This document shows, piece after piece, positions 36,599-45,462 of a stretch of 64,000 nucleotides of DNA. The position numbers were made by a program, and so were the translations under genes. The stretch is from Bacteroidota bacterium (GTDB lineage Bacteria > Bacteroidota > Bacteroidia > Chitinophagales > Chitinophagaceae). Numbering within the stretch: the first letter of the stretch is position 1; each line of letters begins with the position of its first letter. Location of the stretch: contig VGGV01000007.1 in assembly GCA_016868455.1 (NCBI GenBank), positions 1 through 64,000 on the forward strand. The letters run 5' to 3'. The notes beneath the pieces are model-generated. The model was not told the DNA's origin. It saw only the letters and a program-made list of their open reading frames with translations, and ran no database searches.

Positions 36599-37789
36599 TT
36601 ACCCCGGGTTTTTTGCTTTGCCAGAATCAGCAGCGGGCTGAGCAGGCGGTGGCGCATCTTCTTTGTACAATGGGCCATCAGGGGCTTTTTTCTGAGGGGG
36701 ATTAGTACCCTGCAGCGATTTAACAAAGCTTGCAATTTGCGCCAGTTCTTTTGGCGAAAATTTGCTTCCCCATTCCTGCATTCCTTTTCCGCTAACTCCG
36801 TATTTTATCACTTTAAAAATGTCTTTGATGCTTCCGCCGTGAATCCAGTAATCATCTGTGAGGTTGGGACCTACGCCCGGTACTCCATTTACTATACCGC
36901 TGCCATCATTTCCATGACAAACACCGCAAAGGCCCGGCCTTGTAAAAATGGCTTTGCCGGCTTCAAGGTCTTTGGCATCCGTAAGCAATTGTATGCTTGA
37001 CTCATCAAATACTTCTCCTTTTACTTTTAAATAAGCATTCACCTTTGCATCAGCAATTTTTACGGAACGTTCATATTCCTGTGCACTGAGCGGCGCTGTG
37101 TGCGACACATGATAGCGCCATAGGTAAATAGCCGCAAATACAATCGTTACATAAAATCCATATAACCACCAGGGTGGAAGTTTGTTATTCAGCTCACGGA
37201 TGCCGTCATAATCATGTCCAAGATCCAGTTCTGCTTCTTGCTCCACCGGCCTCAGTTTATTGAAACGGTCCCACCAGCTTAAAGATGAGACTGGCATTGC
37301 CAGTAAATCAGGCTGAGCCAGTAAAACCGCTTGCTCTTCCTTTGTTCTTCTCATTGACCTGAGATTGAAAAACAATACGAAAGCAATAAGCAGCTCAATC
37401 AAAATGGCCGCCAGCAGTATATAAAATGCAGAAGGCGCCAAACCCCCGATTGTATTGGCAGCAGTAGCCACGGCATTTTTATCCGGGGCTTTTTCCTGCG
37501 CAAAAACAAGGGATGACAAAAGCAAGAATAGAACTGTTAGTAAAGCGCCAGCACTTCCTTTGGCCCTCAGGTGTTGTTTGATTTTACTTTTTATCCCTGC
37601 GTTTTTTATCAGCTTCATTGCCAATAAGGTAATCATTACAAGCAACAGCATCATAATGGCCAGCATGATTAAGGCCAGCGGATTACTGAATACGGAGGGC
37701 TCTTTCGGACCGGCTGCAGAAGCAGTCAGGGTTCCAATGAGTAAACATCCTGCAAACAGGCTGATGATATATTTTGCTTTATTGTTCAT
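36599..37789 (-). CDS. ccoP: Cytochrome cbb3 oxidase, CcoP-type c-haem subunit
   Basis: From ATG 37789 (MNNKAKYIISLFAG, 396 residues) the protein has a signal-like first helix, a second hydrophobic helix, then a third (FYILLAAILIELLIAFVLFF). A FixP-N-like segment (IRELNNKLPPWWLYGFYVTI) follows. Only one haem-c motif is visible, CGVCHGNDGSG around residue 290; the axial Met probably lies in GKGMQEW. Proteobacterial CcoP has two haems, while Bacteroidota forms commonly have one. The N-terminal ~120 residues are an extra membrane part in front of the CcoP core. The C-terminus is Pro/Ala/Lys-rich. Confidence 0.9.
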   Translation of the reverse strand: MNNKAKYIISLFAGCLLIGTLTASAAGPKEPSVFSNPLALIMLAIMMLLLVMITLLAMKLIKNAGIKSKIKQHLRAKGSAGALLTVLFLLLSSLVFAQEKAPDKNAVATAANTIGGLAPSAFYILLAAILIELLIAFVLFFNLRSMRRTKEEQAVLLAQPDLLAMPVSSLSWWDRFNKLRPVEQEAELDLGHDYDGIRELNNKLPPWWLYGFYVTIVFAAIYLWRYHVSHTAPLSAQEYERSVKIADAKVNAYLKVKGEVFDESSIQLLTDAKDLEAGKAIFTRPGLCGVCHGNDGSGIVNGVPGVGPNLTDDYWIHGGSIKDIFKVIKYGVSGKGMQEWGSKFSPKELAQIASFVKSLQGTNPPQKKAPDGPLYKEDAPPPAQPAADSGKAKNPG

Positions 37790-37811
37790 AGTAAGAAATT
37801 GTTTTTGGTTC

Positions 37812-37973
37812 TTAATTATCAAGCGGAATGCGGCTGGCTTCTTCAAACTGCTTTTTATTGGTTTTAAAAACCCAGGCTAGCATTATTATAAAAAACAAAC
37901 CGAAACAAACCAGTGACATGGTGCCATAAACATCCACACTGTTTACCTTCTCCATATAATGAATGAATTTCAT
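37812..37973 (-). CDS. ccoQ: Small membrane subunit CcoQ/FixQ-like
   Basis: This 53-residue ORF lies between ccoNO and ccoP. It starts MKFIHYMEKVNSVDVYGTMS. One membrane helix follows (LVCFGLFFIIMLAWVF), and then a charged tail NKKQFEEASRIPLDN. The size, position and tail (xxxAxxxPLD) match CcoQ, which stabilises the oxidase. Confidence 0.85.
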   Translation of the reverse strand: MKFIHYMEKVNSVDVYGTMSLVCFGLFFIIMLAWVFKTNKKQFEEASRIPLDN

Positions 37974-37983
37974 AATTGTAGTT

Positions 37984-40134
37984 TTATTTGTTTTCTGCCA
38001 GTTGCTGCTGCGGTTCTGATTTAATATCCCTTCCCAGCCGTTGCAGGTAAGCTATCAGTGCGATGATTTCTGTATTGGGCGGCGATTCTATTTTGTCTTT
38101 TTTCAGGTTGGCAACAATTCTTTGAGCCTGTTTCATCAGATCCCGGTTGGCTACTTTATCAAAACCATCCGGATAGGGCACTCCTAACTTTTTCATAGCC
38201 CTGATTTTTGCCGGGGTGGATGAAGTATCCAGCTTCCTGTCAAGCAGCCATGGATACCTGGGCATGATGGATCCCGGCGACATGGTCCGGGGATCATACA
38301 TATGAGTATATTGCCAGGAGTCGGTTTGTCTTCCTCCTTCTCTTGCCAAATCGGGTCCGGTTCGTTTGCTTCCCCACTGGAAGGGATGGTCATAAACAAA
38401 TTCACCAGCTTTGGAATAACCACCGTCGCCCGGGTTAGGAGCATATCTTGCCACTTCATCCCGGAAAGGACGAATCATTTGCGAATGGCATGTATAACAA
38501 CCTTCCCGTACATAAATATCCCTTCCCTGCAGTTCAAGCGGAGTGTAAGGCTTTACACTGGCAATGGTGGGAATGTTTGACTTGACAAGAAATGTGGGGA
38601 TAATCTGCACCAAACCGCCAATGGCAACCAGTATCAAACTATAAATGAGCATCCGCACCGGTTTTCTTTCAAGCACCCGGTGCCAGTATTCCTTTTTAGG
38701 AGAAACTTCTTTTATCAGGGGTGCAGCTTCAGCAGCTTCATTGGCAATGAATTTACCCTGCTTGATTGTTTTGTAAATATTGTAAGCCATGATGAGGGCG
38801 CCTGTGAGGTATAAGGCACCGCCGATGCTTCTGAGTACATACAATGGTTTGATGTTCGTAACTGTTTCAAGGAACTGGAATTTCAACTGACCTTCCGGCG
38901 TAAATGATTTCCACATCAGGCTTTGTTCAAATCCCGCCCAGTACATCGGCACTGCATAAATGATGATGCCGATAGTGCCCAGCCAGAAATGGTTGGAGGC
39001 TAATTTTTTTGAATAAAGAGTAGTCCCCCACATTTTCGGAATCATGTAATAGAGGATGGCAAATGCCAGAAACCCGTTCCATCCCAGCCCGCCGATATGC
39101 ACATGGGCAATCGTCCAGTCAGTAAAATGAGAAATGGCATTTACGTTTTTCAGGCTCAGCATCGGGCCTTCAAATGTGGCCATGCCATAGCAGGTAATGG
39201 CCACCACCATAAACTTCAGTACCGGATCCTCCCTAACCTTGTCCCATGCCCCACGGAGAGTGAACAAGCCATTTAGCATACCCCCCCAGCTCGGCGCTAT
39301 GAGCATAATGGAAAAAACAACTCCGAGTGACTGGGCCCAGTCGGGCAAGGAAGTATAAAGCAGGTGGTGCGGCCCCGCCCATATATAAATAAATATCAGT
39401 GCCCAGAAGTGAATAATGGAAAGCCGGTAAGAATAAACAGGCCTGTTAGCAGCTTTGGGCAAAAAATAATACATCAAACCCAGCACAGGCGTAGTAAGGA
39501 AAAATGCAACGGCATTATGACCGTACCACCATTGTACCAGTGCATCCTGCACGCCGGCAAACCAACTGTAGCTACCCGTAGCTGAATAAGGGATTTCAAT
39601 AGAACGGACGATATGCAGCATAGCCACCGTTACCCATGTGGCGATGTAAAACCAGATGGCTACATAGAGATGCCGCTCCCTTCTTTTAATAATAGTGGCA
39701 AACATGTTGATGCCAAAAATGACCCAAACCAGGGCTATGGCAATATCAATGGGCCAAATCAGTTCGGCATACTCTGCTCCGTTGGTGAGGCCCAGCGGGA
39801 GGGTGATGGCCGCAGCAACAATTATGAACTGCCATCCCCAGAAATGGATCCAGCTGAGGCGGTCGCTCCACATTCTTGTTTTGCAGAGCCGTTGCAGCGA
39901 ATAATAAATTCCTGCAAAAGAGGCATTGCCCACAAAAGCAAAGATGATAGCGTTGGTATGCAGCGGGCGCAACCGCCCGAATGTGGTGGCGGCAAGATTC
40001 AGGCTGGACTCCGGGTAGTAAATCTGGATGGCCACCCAAAGACCCACCAGCATACCTACAATGCCGAACAGGATGGTGGCATAGCCAAACGCTTTTACAA
40101 TCTTGTTGTCGTAATAAAACTTTTCTACTTGCAT
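37984..40134 (-). CDS. ccoNO: Cytochrome cbb3 oxidase, fused CcoN-CcoO
   Basis: The 716-residue protein is the catalytic subunit CcoN (to about residue 460) fused to the mono-haem subunit CcoO. CcoN features: VQWWYGHNAVAFFLTT with the CuB His, IWAGPHHLLYTSLPDW with the His pair, and IAHVHIGGLGWNGF with the haem b3 and haem b axial His residues. The linker helix (MLIYSLILVAIGGLVQII) leads into CcoO with GCYTCHSQMIRPFRDE near residue 547 and GSIMPRYPWL (axial Met). It reduces O2 at high affinity. Fusion of the two subunits is known in Bacteroidota. It serves here as the built-in standard for judging the odd NorB-like protein next door. Confidence 0.96.
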   Translation of the reverse strand: MQVEKFYYDNKIVKAFGYATILFGIVGMLVGLWVAIQIYYPESSLNLAATTFGRLRPLHTNAIIFAFVGNASFAGIYYSLQRLCKTRMWSDRLSWIHFWGWQFIIVAAAITLPLGLTNGAEYAELIWPIDIAIALVWVIFGINMFATIIKRRERHLYVAIWFYIATWVTVAMLHIVRSIEIPYSATGSYSWFAGVQDALVQWWYGHNAVAFFLTTPVLGLMYYFLPKAANRPVYSYRLSIIHFWALIFIYIWAGPHHLLYTSLPDWAQSLGVVFSIMLIAPSWGGMLNGLFTLRGAWDKVREDPVLKFMVVAITCYGMATFEGPMLSLKNVNAISHFTDWTIAHVHIGGLGWNGFLAFAILYYMIPKMWGTTLYSKKLASNHFWLGTIGIIIYAVPMYWAGFEQSLMWKSFTPEGQLKFQFLETVTNIKPLYVLRSIGGALYLTGALIMAYNIYKTIKQGKFIANEAAEAAPLIKEVSPKKEYWHRVLERKPVRMLIYSLILVAIGGLVQIIPTFLVKSNIPTIASVKPYTPLELQGRDIYVREGCYTCHSQMIRPFRDEVARYAPNPGDGGYSKAGEFVYDHPFQWGSKRTGPDLAREGGRQTDSWQYTHMYDPRTMSPGSIMPRYPWLLDRKLDTSSTPAKIRAMKKLGVPYPDGFDKVANRDLMKQAQRIVANLKKDKIESPPNTEIIALIAYLQRLGRDIKSEPQQQLAENK

Positions 40135-40165
40135 AAGCCGGGTTGGTTTTTATTATGGTGTTGTT

Positions 40166-40333
40166 TTATTTTTCAGAAGAAACAGCAGATGGAGGTTTGT
40201 CGTCAAAAAGAATCCTGGAGCCCGGGGAAATATCATCTTCAAATTGACCTGTTTTAACACCCCACAGAAACGCAACCAGGAAGAATGCGGCTACACTTAT
40301 ACTTACAAAGAGAAGAAGAATAATCACACTCAT
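40166..40333 (-). CDS. ccoS: Cytochrome cbb3 maturation protein CcoS/FixS
   Basis: The 55-residue ORF starts MSVIILLLFVSISVAAFFLV, a membrane helix. AFLWGVKTGQFEDDISPGSR follows; W-x-x-x-x-G-Q-F-x-D is the CcoS signature. CcoS is needed for insertion of cofactors into cbb3. It is the first gene of the ccoS-NO-Q-P-G-H unit. A TGAT-N4-ATCA site lies 85 bp upstream. Confidence 0.9.
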   Translation of the reverse strand: MSVIILLLFVSISVAAFFLVAFLWGVKTGQFEDDISPGSRILFDDKPPSAVSSEK

Positions 40334-40416
40334 TACGGGGGAAAATTGAAATATTATGAAAGCGTAAAAATATCCGGGCCGAGCTCTGAATGAGGTAATA
40401 ATGGTCAGCGGGGGGG

Positions 40417-40430
40417 CTGATTTTTATCAT
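40417..40430 (-). promoter_or_regulatory. FNR-type site upstream of ccoS
   Basis: TGAT (40418-40421), TTTT and ATCA (40426-40429) form the FNR-type palindrome, in the 126-bp gap between ccoI and ccoS. Its centre is about 90 bp before the ccoS start. It shares the TTTT spacer with the sites at 42941 and 57396. Confidence 0.7.
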
Positions 40431-40459
40431 TTTTATTTTACAGAACCCCTGAAATGGAA

Positions 40460-42868
40460 CTACTTAAGCAGCTTCATTTGCCTGGCTAGCAGGCTGCTGC
40501 TGCCAAAAGTTATCAGCAGAATGCTGAGCGAACTGGCTGGCATCAGGATGGCGGCAATAAGCGGGGACAGGCTCCCCTGTACAGCAAAGAACAGCCCGAT
40601 GATATTATACACTATTGACAACACAAAGCTGGCGATAATGATGTTGCGGTTAGCCTTGCACAGGTATATAAATCTGGAAAGTAAAGGCAGTTCTTTGGCC
40701 TTGATAATGGCATCACTGGCAGGAGTAAAATTGTTGGTCTGCTCCGTCACCGCCACACCCACATTGCTTTCCATGAGGGCACCGGCATCATTCAGGCCGT
40801 CTCCAATCATCATTACTTTTTCACCCCGGTGCTGAAGCTGCTTTATGTAATGCAGTTTGTCTTCGGGCCTTTGGTTAAACAAAACAGTGGCTTTGCGGCC
40901 AATCAGTTGTTGCAGGTTCTGTTTTTCAGCATCATTATCGCCTGATAAAACTGAAATGCGGTAGTTTTTTTTCAGTTCAGAAAGCAGGGGGTTAATATCT
41001 TCCCTGTAATGATTACTGAACCTGAAAAATCCGGATACCTTGTTTTCGAAGCTCGCAAACACTTCTGTAGCGGGCCCGTTGTTTTTATTGCCTGTTACAA
41101 ATTCATAGGAACCCAGCTTTACAAGAGTGTCATTCACCCACCCTTCAATACCCATGCCGGTGGTTTCTTTAAACCCTTGTGGTAATATTCTTCGTACATT
41201 TTTTTCATCCAGGCGACGGACCAACGCCTTGCTCAGCGGATGGGAAGAACAGGCTGCCAGTGAAATAATGTATTGCAACTGCTGACCGGATAAAGAGGCG
41301 CCCTCATACTTTATCTCCGGCACTTCAGTAGTAGTAAGCGTTCCCGTTTTATCAAATACTATATGATTGACATGAGCGATGTCTTCAATAGTCTGCGCAT
41401 TACGGAGGTAAAAATTATTGCGCCCAAGTATCCGTAAAATATTCCCGTTGGTAAATGTGTTGGAGAGAAGTAAAGCACAGGGGCAGGCAATAATAAAAAT
41501 AGCAGTTACCGCCGGCCATATTTTTGAAGGGTCGTTAAATTTCCAGTAAAAGGCAGTAATCAGTGCAATTGTAAAAACGATATAAGTAAAATAACGGCTT
41601 AGCAGATGAACGAATGAAACGCTTTTTGGCTGAAGTTGTTTCTTTTTTTCGTCTTTATCCCAAAGACGGGTAAGGTAACTTTGTGCCACTTCTTTTACTA
41701 CCAGCATTTCAACATTGCCTTCTGTTTGTTTGCCACCGGCATATACAATTTCACCCACTTCCTTCAGTACCGGAAGCGATTCGCCGGTTACAAAACTGTA
41801 ATCAATAAAAGCTTTTCCTTTTGTCAATATCCCGTCGGCAGGTATCAGTTCTTCATGATGGATCAGCAGGGTATCGCCGGGTTTGATATCCGGAAGGGCG
41901 GTAGGAATTTCTTTTTCTTCTCTAAGTACCGATACCGCAACCGGGAAATAGGATGTATAGTCCCTTTCAAAAGAAAGCTGGCGATAGGTTTTATTCTGCA
42001 GAATTCGGCCTGCCAGCATAAAAAATACAATGCCTGTCATAGAATCAAAATACCCGCCGCCGCTTCCGCTCAGCACTTCATAAGCACTGCGGATGAAAGT
42101 AATGATGATGGCCAGTGCGATGGGCGCATCAATATTCAGGAATTTATGTTTTAAACTGCTCCAGGATGACTGATAAAAAGGAAGTGAAGAATATAACAGC
42201 ACCGGGATGGCAAGGCCAAAATTTATCCAGCGGAATACACCACGCAGTGCCGTATCGCTGGCATCAATGCCTAAATATTCAGGAAAACTCATCAGCATGA
42301 TATTGCCAAAACAAAAACCTGCAACTCCTATCTGGTATATCATACTTTTATCAATAACGGGTCTTTTTTCTTTTAAATCGTTCAGGCTGATATAGGGCTC
42401 ATAACCGATACTGGTTAGTGTTTCTGCCACTTTGCGGAGGGATGTTTTCCCGGGAGAAAAAACTATGTCCGCTTCCTTACGGGCAAAATTCACTTTGGCA
42501 GAAATAATGCCGCCGATAATCCGGTGCAGGTTTTCCAGCAGGTAAAGGCAGGAACTGCAATGCATCTGCGGCAGGTAAAGATTTATATGCACCTGCTCTT
42601 CATTACGGAAACTGATAAGATGCTGCTGAATTTTTTCATCATCCAGAAAAGCAAATTTGTCCTTTCTTACTTTGATGCGCTGGCTGATCCCGGGATTTTC
42701 GTTCAGGTTGTAGTATTCGCAGAGGCCGCTCCGGTTCAGTATCTGGTACACCATTTTGCAGCCTTCACAGCAAAATATTTTGTCTTCTGAACGGAATTTG
42801 TCATTCAGGCAAATATCTCCGCAATGGTAACAGCTGGTTTTGTTCTCTGTAAGGGGGTGTGCGGACAT
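40460..42868 (-). CDS. ccoI: Copper-transporting P-type ATPase CcoI/FixI
   Basis: This P1B ATPase supplies copper for cbb3 maturation. The 802-residue product has a Cys-rich N-terminal motif (CYHCGDIC; CCEGCKMVYQIL) and an HMA-like domain (MHCSSCLYLLEN near residue 104). It also has the transmembrane metal site ACPCALLLSN (about 461), DKTGTLTTTE (508) and GDGLNDAGAL (688). Unlike the classical order, it precedes ccoS and follows the norB-like gene. The start at 42868 lies about 72 bp from an FNR-type site. Confidence 0.95.
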   Translation of the reverse strand: MSAHPLTENKTSCYHCGDICLNDKFRSEDKIFCCEGCKMVYQILNRSGLCEYYNLNENPGISQRIKVRKDKFAFLDDEKIQQHLISFRNEEQVHINLYLPQMHCSSCLYLLENLHRIIGGIISAKVNFARKEADIVFSPGKTSLRKVAETLTSIGYEPYISLNDLKEKRPVIDKSMIYQIGVAGFCFGNIMLMSFPEYLGIDASDTALRGVFRWINFGLAIPVLLYSSLPFYQSSWSSLKHKFLNIDAPIALAIIITFIRSAYEVLSGSGGGYFDSMTGIVFFMLAGRILQNKTYRQLSFERDYTSYFPVAVSVLREEKEIPTALPDIKPGDTLLIHHEELIPADGILTKGKAFIDYSFVTGESLPVLKEVGEIVYAGGKQTEGNVEMLVVKEVAQSYLTRLWDKDEKKKQLQPKSVSFVHLLSRYFTYIVFTIALITAFYWKFNDPSKIWPAVTAIFIIACPCALLLSNTFTNGNILRILGRNNFYLRNAQTIEDIAHVNHIVFDKTGTLTTTEVPEIKYEGASLSGQQLQYIISLAACSSHPLSKALVRRLDEKNVRRILPQGFKETTGMGIEGWVNDTLVKLGSYEFVTGNKNNGPATEVFASFENKVSGFFRFSNHYREDINPLLSELKKNYRISVLSGDNDAEKQNLQQLIGRKATVLFNQRPEDKLHYIKQLQHRGEKVMMIGDGLNDAGALMESNVGVAVTEQTNNFTPASDAIIKAKELPLLSRFIYLCKANRNIIIASFVLSIVYNIIGLFFAVQGSLSPLIAAILMPASSLSILLITFGSSSLLARQMKLLK

Positions 42869-42927
42869 ATTTTGCCAGATAAAGCGTCTAAAGTAGAGGC
42901 AGGGTAAAAACTTGCAGATGAGAAAAT

Positions 42928-44310
42928 TCAGAACCCCGGCTGATTTTTATCAGCGTCGCCTGTTTTTGAGCCGGATAATATTTTAACGGCGGCATATACC
43001 AGCATAAACAGGCCAATTAAAACAACAGCCCCGCTGTAAGTAAACGCCTGGAACCAGGGCTTGCTTTTTTGCATCATAAGGGCAAACACCTCATTATTCA
43101 GTTTGCTGCTGATTTTTACAAGGCCCATGCCCAGCAATGCAATCCAGAAAATAAGCAATGAAATATTGGTAATGATAATGCCTTTGCCAATCAGCGGTTT
43201 TCGTTTTTCCAGTAACCCGGCTTTTTCATTTTTACAGATATAAAAAACAGAAGCCATCAGCAGCCATGTATTGATGCCGATTGTTGCGCCCATTGCATGA
43301 GCGACTGTTATATGAGTTCCGTGAGTGTAATAATTCCAGGCTGGTACTGATATTGCAATAGCAAGGGTAAGGTTTAATATTATCCAGATATCCGCATACG
43401 AAAGAAGGCGATATGAAATAAGATGGTAATTTTTTTTTGCACCCTGCATTGTTTTTTTCCATTGAATTATCAGGTGGGCAAGAATTAACAGTTCCGTCAT
43501 GCTGATAACATAAGCCACGGTTTTCACCCATGGAGCAGCCGGAACGATATAGGTGTGATGGCCCCAGTTAAACATCAGGTTGGTCAACCCCAAAAAATAA
43601 AAGAAGAAAGCAAGCGGTGATCGGGCAGTTTTGTCATCACCACTGGTTTTTTCCATAACATACATTCCTGTTCCGTACACCAGCATGTTCCAGCTTCCCA
43701 CCATGGAGCCGAGGGCTTTCCATTGTACGGTAATGTCCCGTACAATATTTTCCCTGAAATGTTCAAACAGCCATAAATAAGATTCTGCTACTGTGATATA
43801 AAAAAATAAAATACCGGTTGACCACATCCAAATATAAAGCGGAGCAGTTTTATAGTTGGATTTTAATGTAAAGAAAAAATTAATGACGAATGGTAACCAG
43901 GATAATAAAATAAATACTCCGAGCAGGGGAGGGAACTCTAAATACTCCCTTCCGCCGAAATAGCCAAGAAAAAAACAGGTGATGATAAATACCGACACCC
44001 CCAACTGCATGATGAAATGCAGCCAAGCACCGGCAGGCCAGTACAAAGGCCGGTTTGAAATGCGGGGCAGGTAATAATAGATGCCGGCCTGGGCTGCAGT
44101 GAATATCCAGGTGATGACAAGGTACACATGCAGCGGCCTTGTTTGCTGAAAAGATAATTGATCTTTTAAAAAGGGGGGAAGCAGGTATTGAAAACCACTG
44201 ATAACGCCAAGTAATAAGCCGAACAACAGATAGGACATTGCGAGGATCAAAAATGATCTGGCGGCTTTATCCGTTGCAGTGTGGTTTTGTAAGCCGGCTT
44301 GAGTAATCAT
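42928..44310 (-). CDS. NorB-like haem-copper family protein with altered metal ligands
   Basis: The 460-residue protein (ATG 44310, one base after the norC-like stop) has about twelve helices. It belongs to the NorB/cbb3 branch of the haem-copper superfamily: TRPLHVYLVITW carries a low-spin haem His (H61), NWGHHTYIVP the metal His pair (H251, H252) and THGTHITVAHAMG the haem b3 His (H338). Two usual ligands are missing. In a gap-free alignment to CcoN in the same window (VQW shared), the helix-VI metal His (YGHN) becomes Gly201, and no His lies between 185 and 250. The low-spin haem His two residues after the b3 His is Met340. The NorB-type Glu is not evident. It is presumably a NO reductase or a derivative; activity is uncertain. 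Its last codons contain an FNR-type site. Confidence 0.75.
   Translation of the reverse strand: MITQAGLQNHTATDKAARSFLILAMSYLLFGLLLGVISGFQYLLPPFLKDQLSFQQTRPLHVYLVITWIFTAAQAGIYYYLPRISNRPLYWPAGAWLHFIMQLGVSVFIITCFFLGYFGGREYLEFPPLLGVFILLSWLPFVINFFFTLKSNYKTAPLYIWMWSTGILFFYITVAESYLWLFEHFRENIVRDITVQWKALGSMVGSWNMLVYGTGMYVMEKTSGDDKTARSPLAFFFYFLGLTNLMFNWGHHTYIVPAAPWVKTVAYVISMTELLILAHLIIQWKKTMQGAKKNYHLISYRLLSYADIWIILNLTLAIAISVPAWNYYTHGTHITVAHAMGATIGINTWLLMASVFYICKNEKAGLLEKRKPLIGKGIIITNISLLIFWIALLGMGLVKISSKLNNEVFALMMQKSKPWFQAFTYSGAVVLIGLFMLVYAAVKILSGSKTGDADKNQPGF
42940..42953 (-). promoter_or_regulatory. FNR-type site upstream of ccoI, inside the 3' end of the norB-like gene
   Basis: CTGAT (42940-42944), TTTT and ATCAG (42949-42953) are a perfect inverted repeat. 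It lies about 79 bp (centre) before the ccoI start. It suggests an internal promoter so that ccoI can be expressed separately from the nos-nor genes. Confidence 0.7.
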
Positions 44311-44311
44311 T

Positions 44312-44689
44312 TCATTCCGGATTTTTGTAAGTAACAGCCGTGGCATCCACATATTTCAGGTAGCTGATAATCGCATCCACTTCATCATCTTTAAAATGAA
44401 AATTGGGCATCCGCTGTCCTCCTGCTTTAAGAAATGCTTTCATATATAATTCACCGCGGTTTTTATCACTGTAAACAGTGGTCAGTTCGGGACCAAGATA
44501 ACCACCCAGTCCGTACAACTGGTGACAGGCAATGCAATTATTCTTTTGAAACAATTCTTTTCCTTTACTGATCTTTGATTGTTCCGGTACAGATAAGGCC
44601 ACAGCATTTTCCGTTCCCTTTGTATAAATAAGGATGCTGTATAAAGAATATAAAATAAACAAGCCGGCGAAAATGACAACTTTAACCAT
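44312..44689 (-). CDS. Mono-haem membrane cytochrome c, NorC-like
   Basis: The 125-residue protein has one N-terminal helix (VVIFAGLFILYSLYSILIY) and a single haem-c motif, NNCIACHQLYGLGGYLGPEL. That segment, with KGKELFQ before it and GGQRMPNFHF (axial Met) after it, resembles NorC, the electron-accepting subunit of NO reductase. It precedes the norB-like gene by one base, and the RIC gene lies 7 bp upstream. It would pass electrons to the NorB-like subunit, whose own ligands are unusual. Confidence 0.85.
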   Translation of the reverse strand: MVKVVIFAGLFILYSLYSILIYTKGTENAVALSVPEQSKISKGKELFQKNNCIACHQLYGLGGYLGPELTTVYSDKNRGELYMKAFLKAGGQRMPNFHFKDDEVDAIISYLKYVDATAVTYKNPE

Positions 44690-44696
44690 GCAGCCC

Positions 44697-45434
44697 CTAA
44701 TTTAATGAATACTGGCCGGGTATTCCAAACAATTGGAGTGCTTTTGGAAACAGGATGTTGTTTTCAAGGTGAATATGCCGGTGCAGGTCGGTTTCAAAAG
44801 CCTGCAGGGCTGCAAAACTGAGCCGGTAAGTGGTGCAGGCATCGGCAGGGGGAGTAAAGCCGCCGGTAAGCCTGTTAATTTCTTTCATCATATCACCGGC
44901 ATGGTCATGCTCCTGTTCCATTATATTGACTGGCGCCTGAATGTAATTTTGATTGATGCGTATTTCAGCGCCTTCGTCAGCCATTCTTTCAATTTCTTTT
45001 ATCCGCGGAAACAGTATCATTTCCTCCTTTTGCATGTGCATTTCCATTTCTTCTTTTACGGCAGCAAACAGCTCAAACACTTTCAGCATTTCCGGGTGCC
45101 GTTCACCATGTTTGGCCGCTAGTTTTTGCATGTAAGAAAGGATGAGGGGCAATTCTTTTTTTACATAAGAATGGTGTTTTTCAACGATGTAATCAGCTGT
45201 TTGTTTTAATGTCATTTTTTCGAAATCAGCTGTAACTGAATTATTGTGTGGAGAAGTTCTTTGTGAGAGTTCATTCAGCACTTCATTTACATCAAGATTT
45301 TTTTCGTCGCATGCCTGTTGCAGGGTTCTTTTTCCCCTGCAGCAGAAATCGAGTTGATATTTTTCGAATACCGCCGCGGCCTGCTGATGTTGGATAACAA
45401 TATGGGCCAGGCTTTTAGTTTTCAGATCAATCAT
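44697..45434 (-). CDS. Iron-sulfur cluster repair di-iron protein (RIC; ScdA/YtfE family), copy 1
   Basis: RIC proteins restore Fe-S clusters damaged by NO or oxidants. The 245-residue product has the ScdA N-domain with the Cys pair LDFCCRGKRTL (about residues 28-38) and a hemerythrin-like domain. The His and Glu ligands are in EKHHSYVKKELP, HMQKEEMILFPRI, EQEHDHAGDMM and HRHIHLENNILFPKA. It lies between nosY and the norC-like gene in one transcription direction, which fits protection against NO produced or consumed by this cluster. A second copy is at 53222. Confidence 0.92.
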   Translation of the reverse strand: MIDLKTKSLAHIVIQHQQAAAVFEKYQLDFCCRGKRTLQQACDEKNLDVNEVLNELSQRTSPHNNSVTADFEKMTLKQTADYIVEKHHSYVKKELPLILSYMQKLAAKHGERHPEMLKVFELFAAVKEEMEMHMQKEEMILFPRIKEIERMADEGAEIRINQNYIQAPVNIMEQEHDHAGDMMKEINRLTGGFTPPADACTTYRLSFAALQAFETDLHRHIHLENNILFPKALQLFGIPGQYSLN

Positions 45435-45462
45435 AAAAGGTATATTTAATTCTTTGAAAAAA

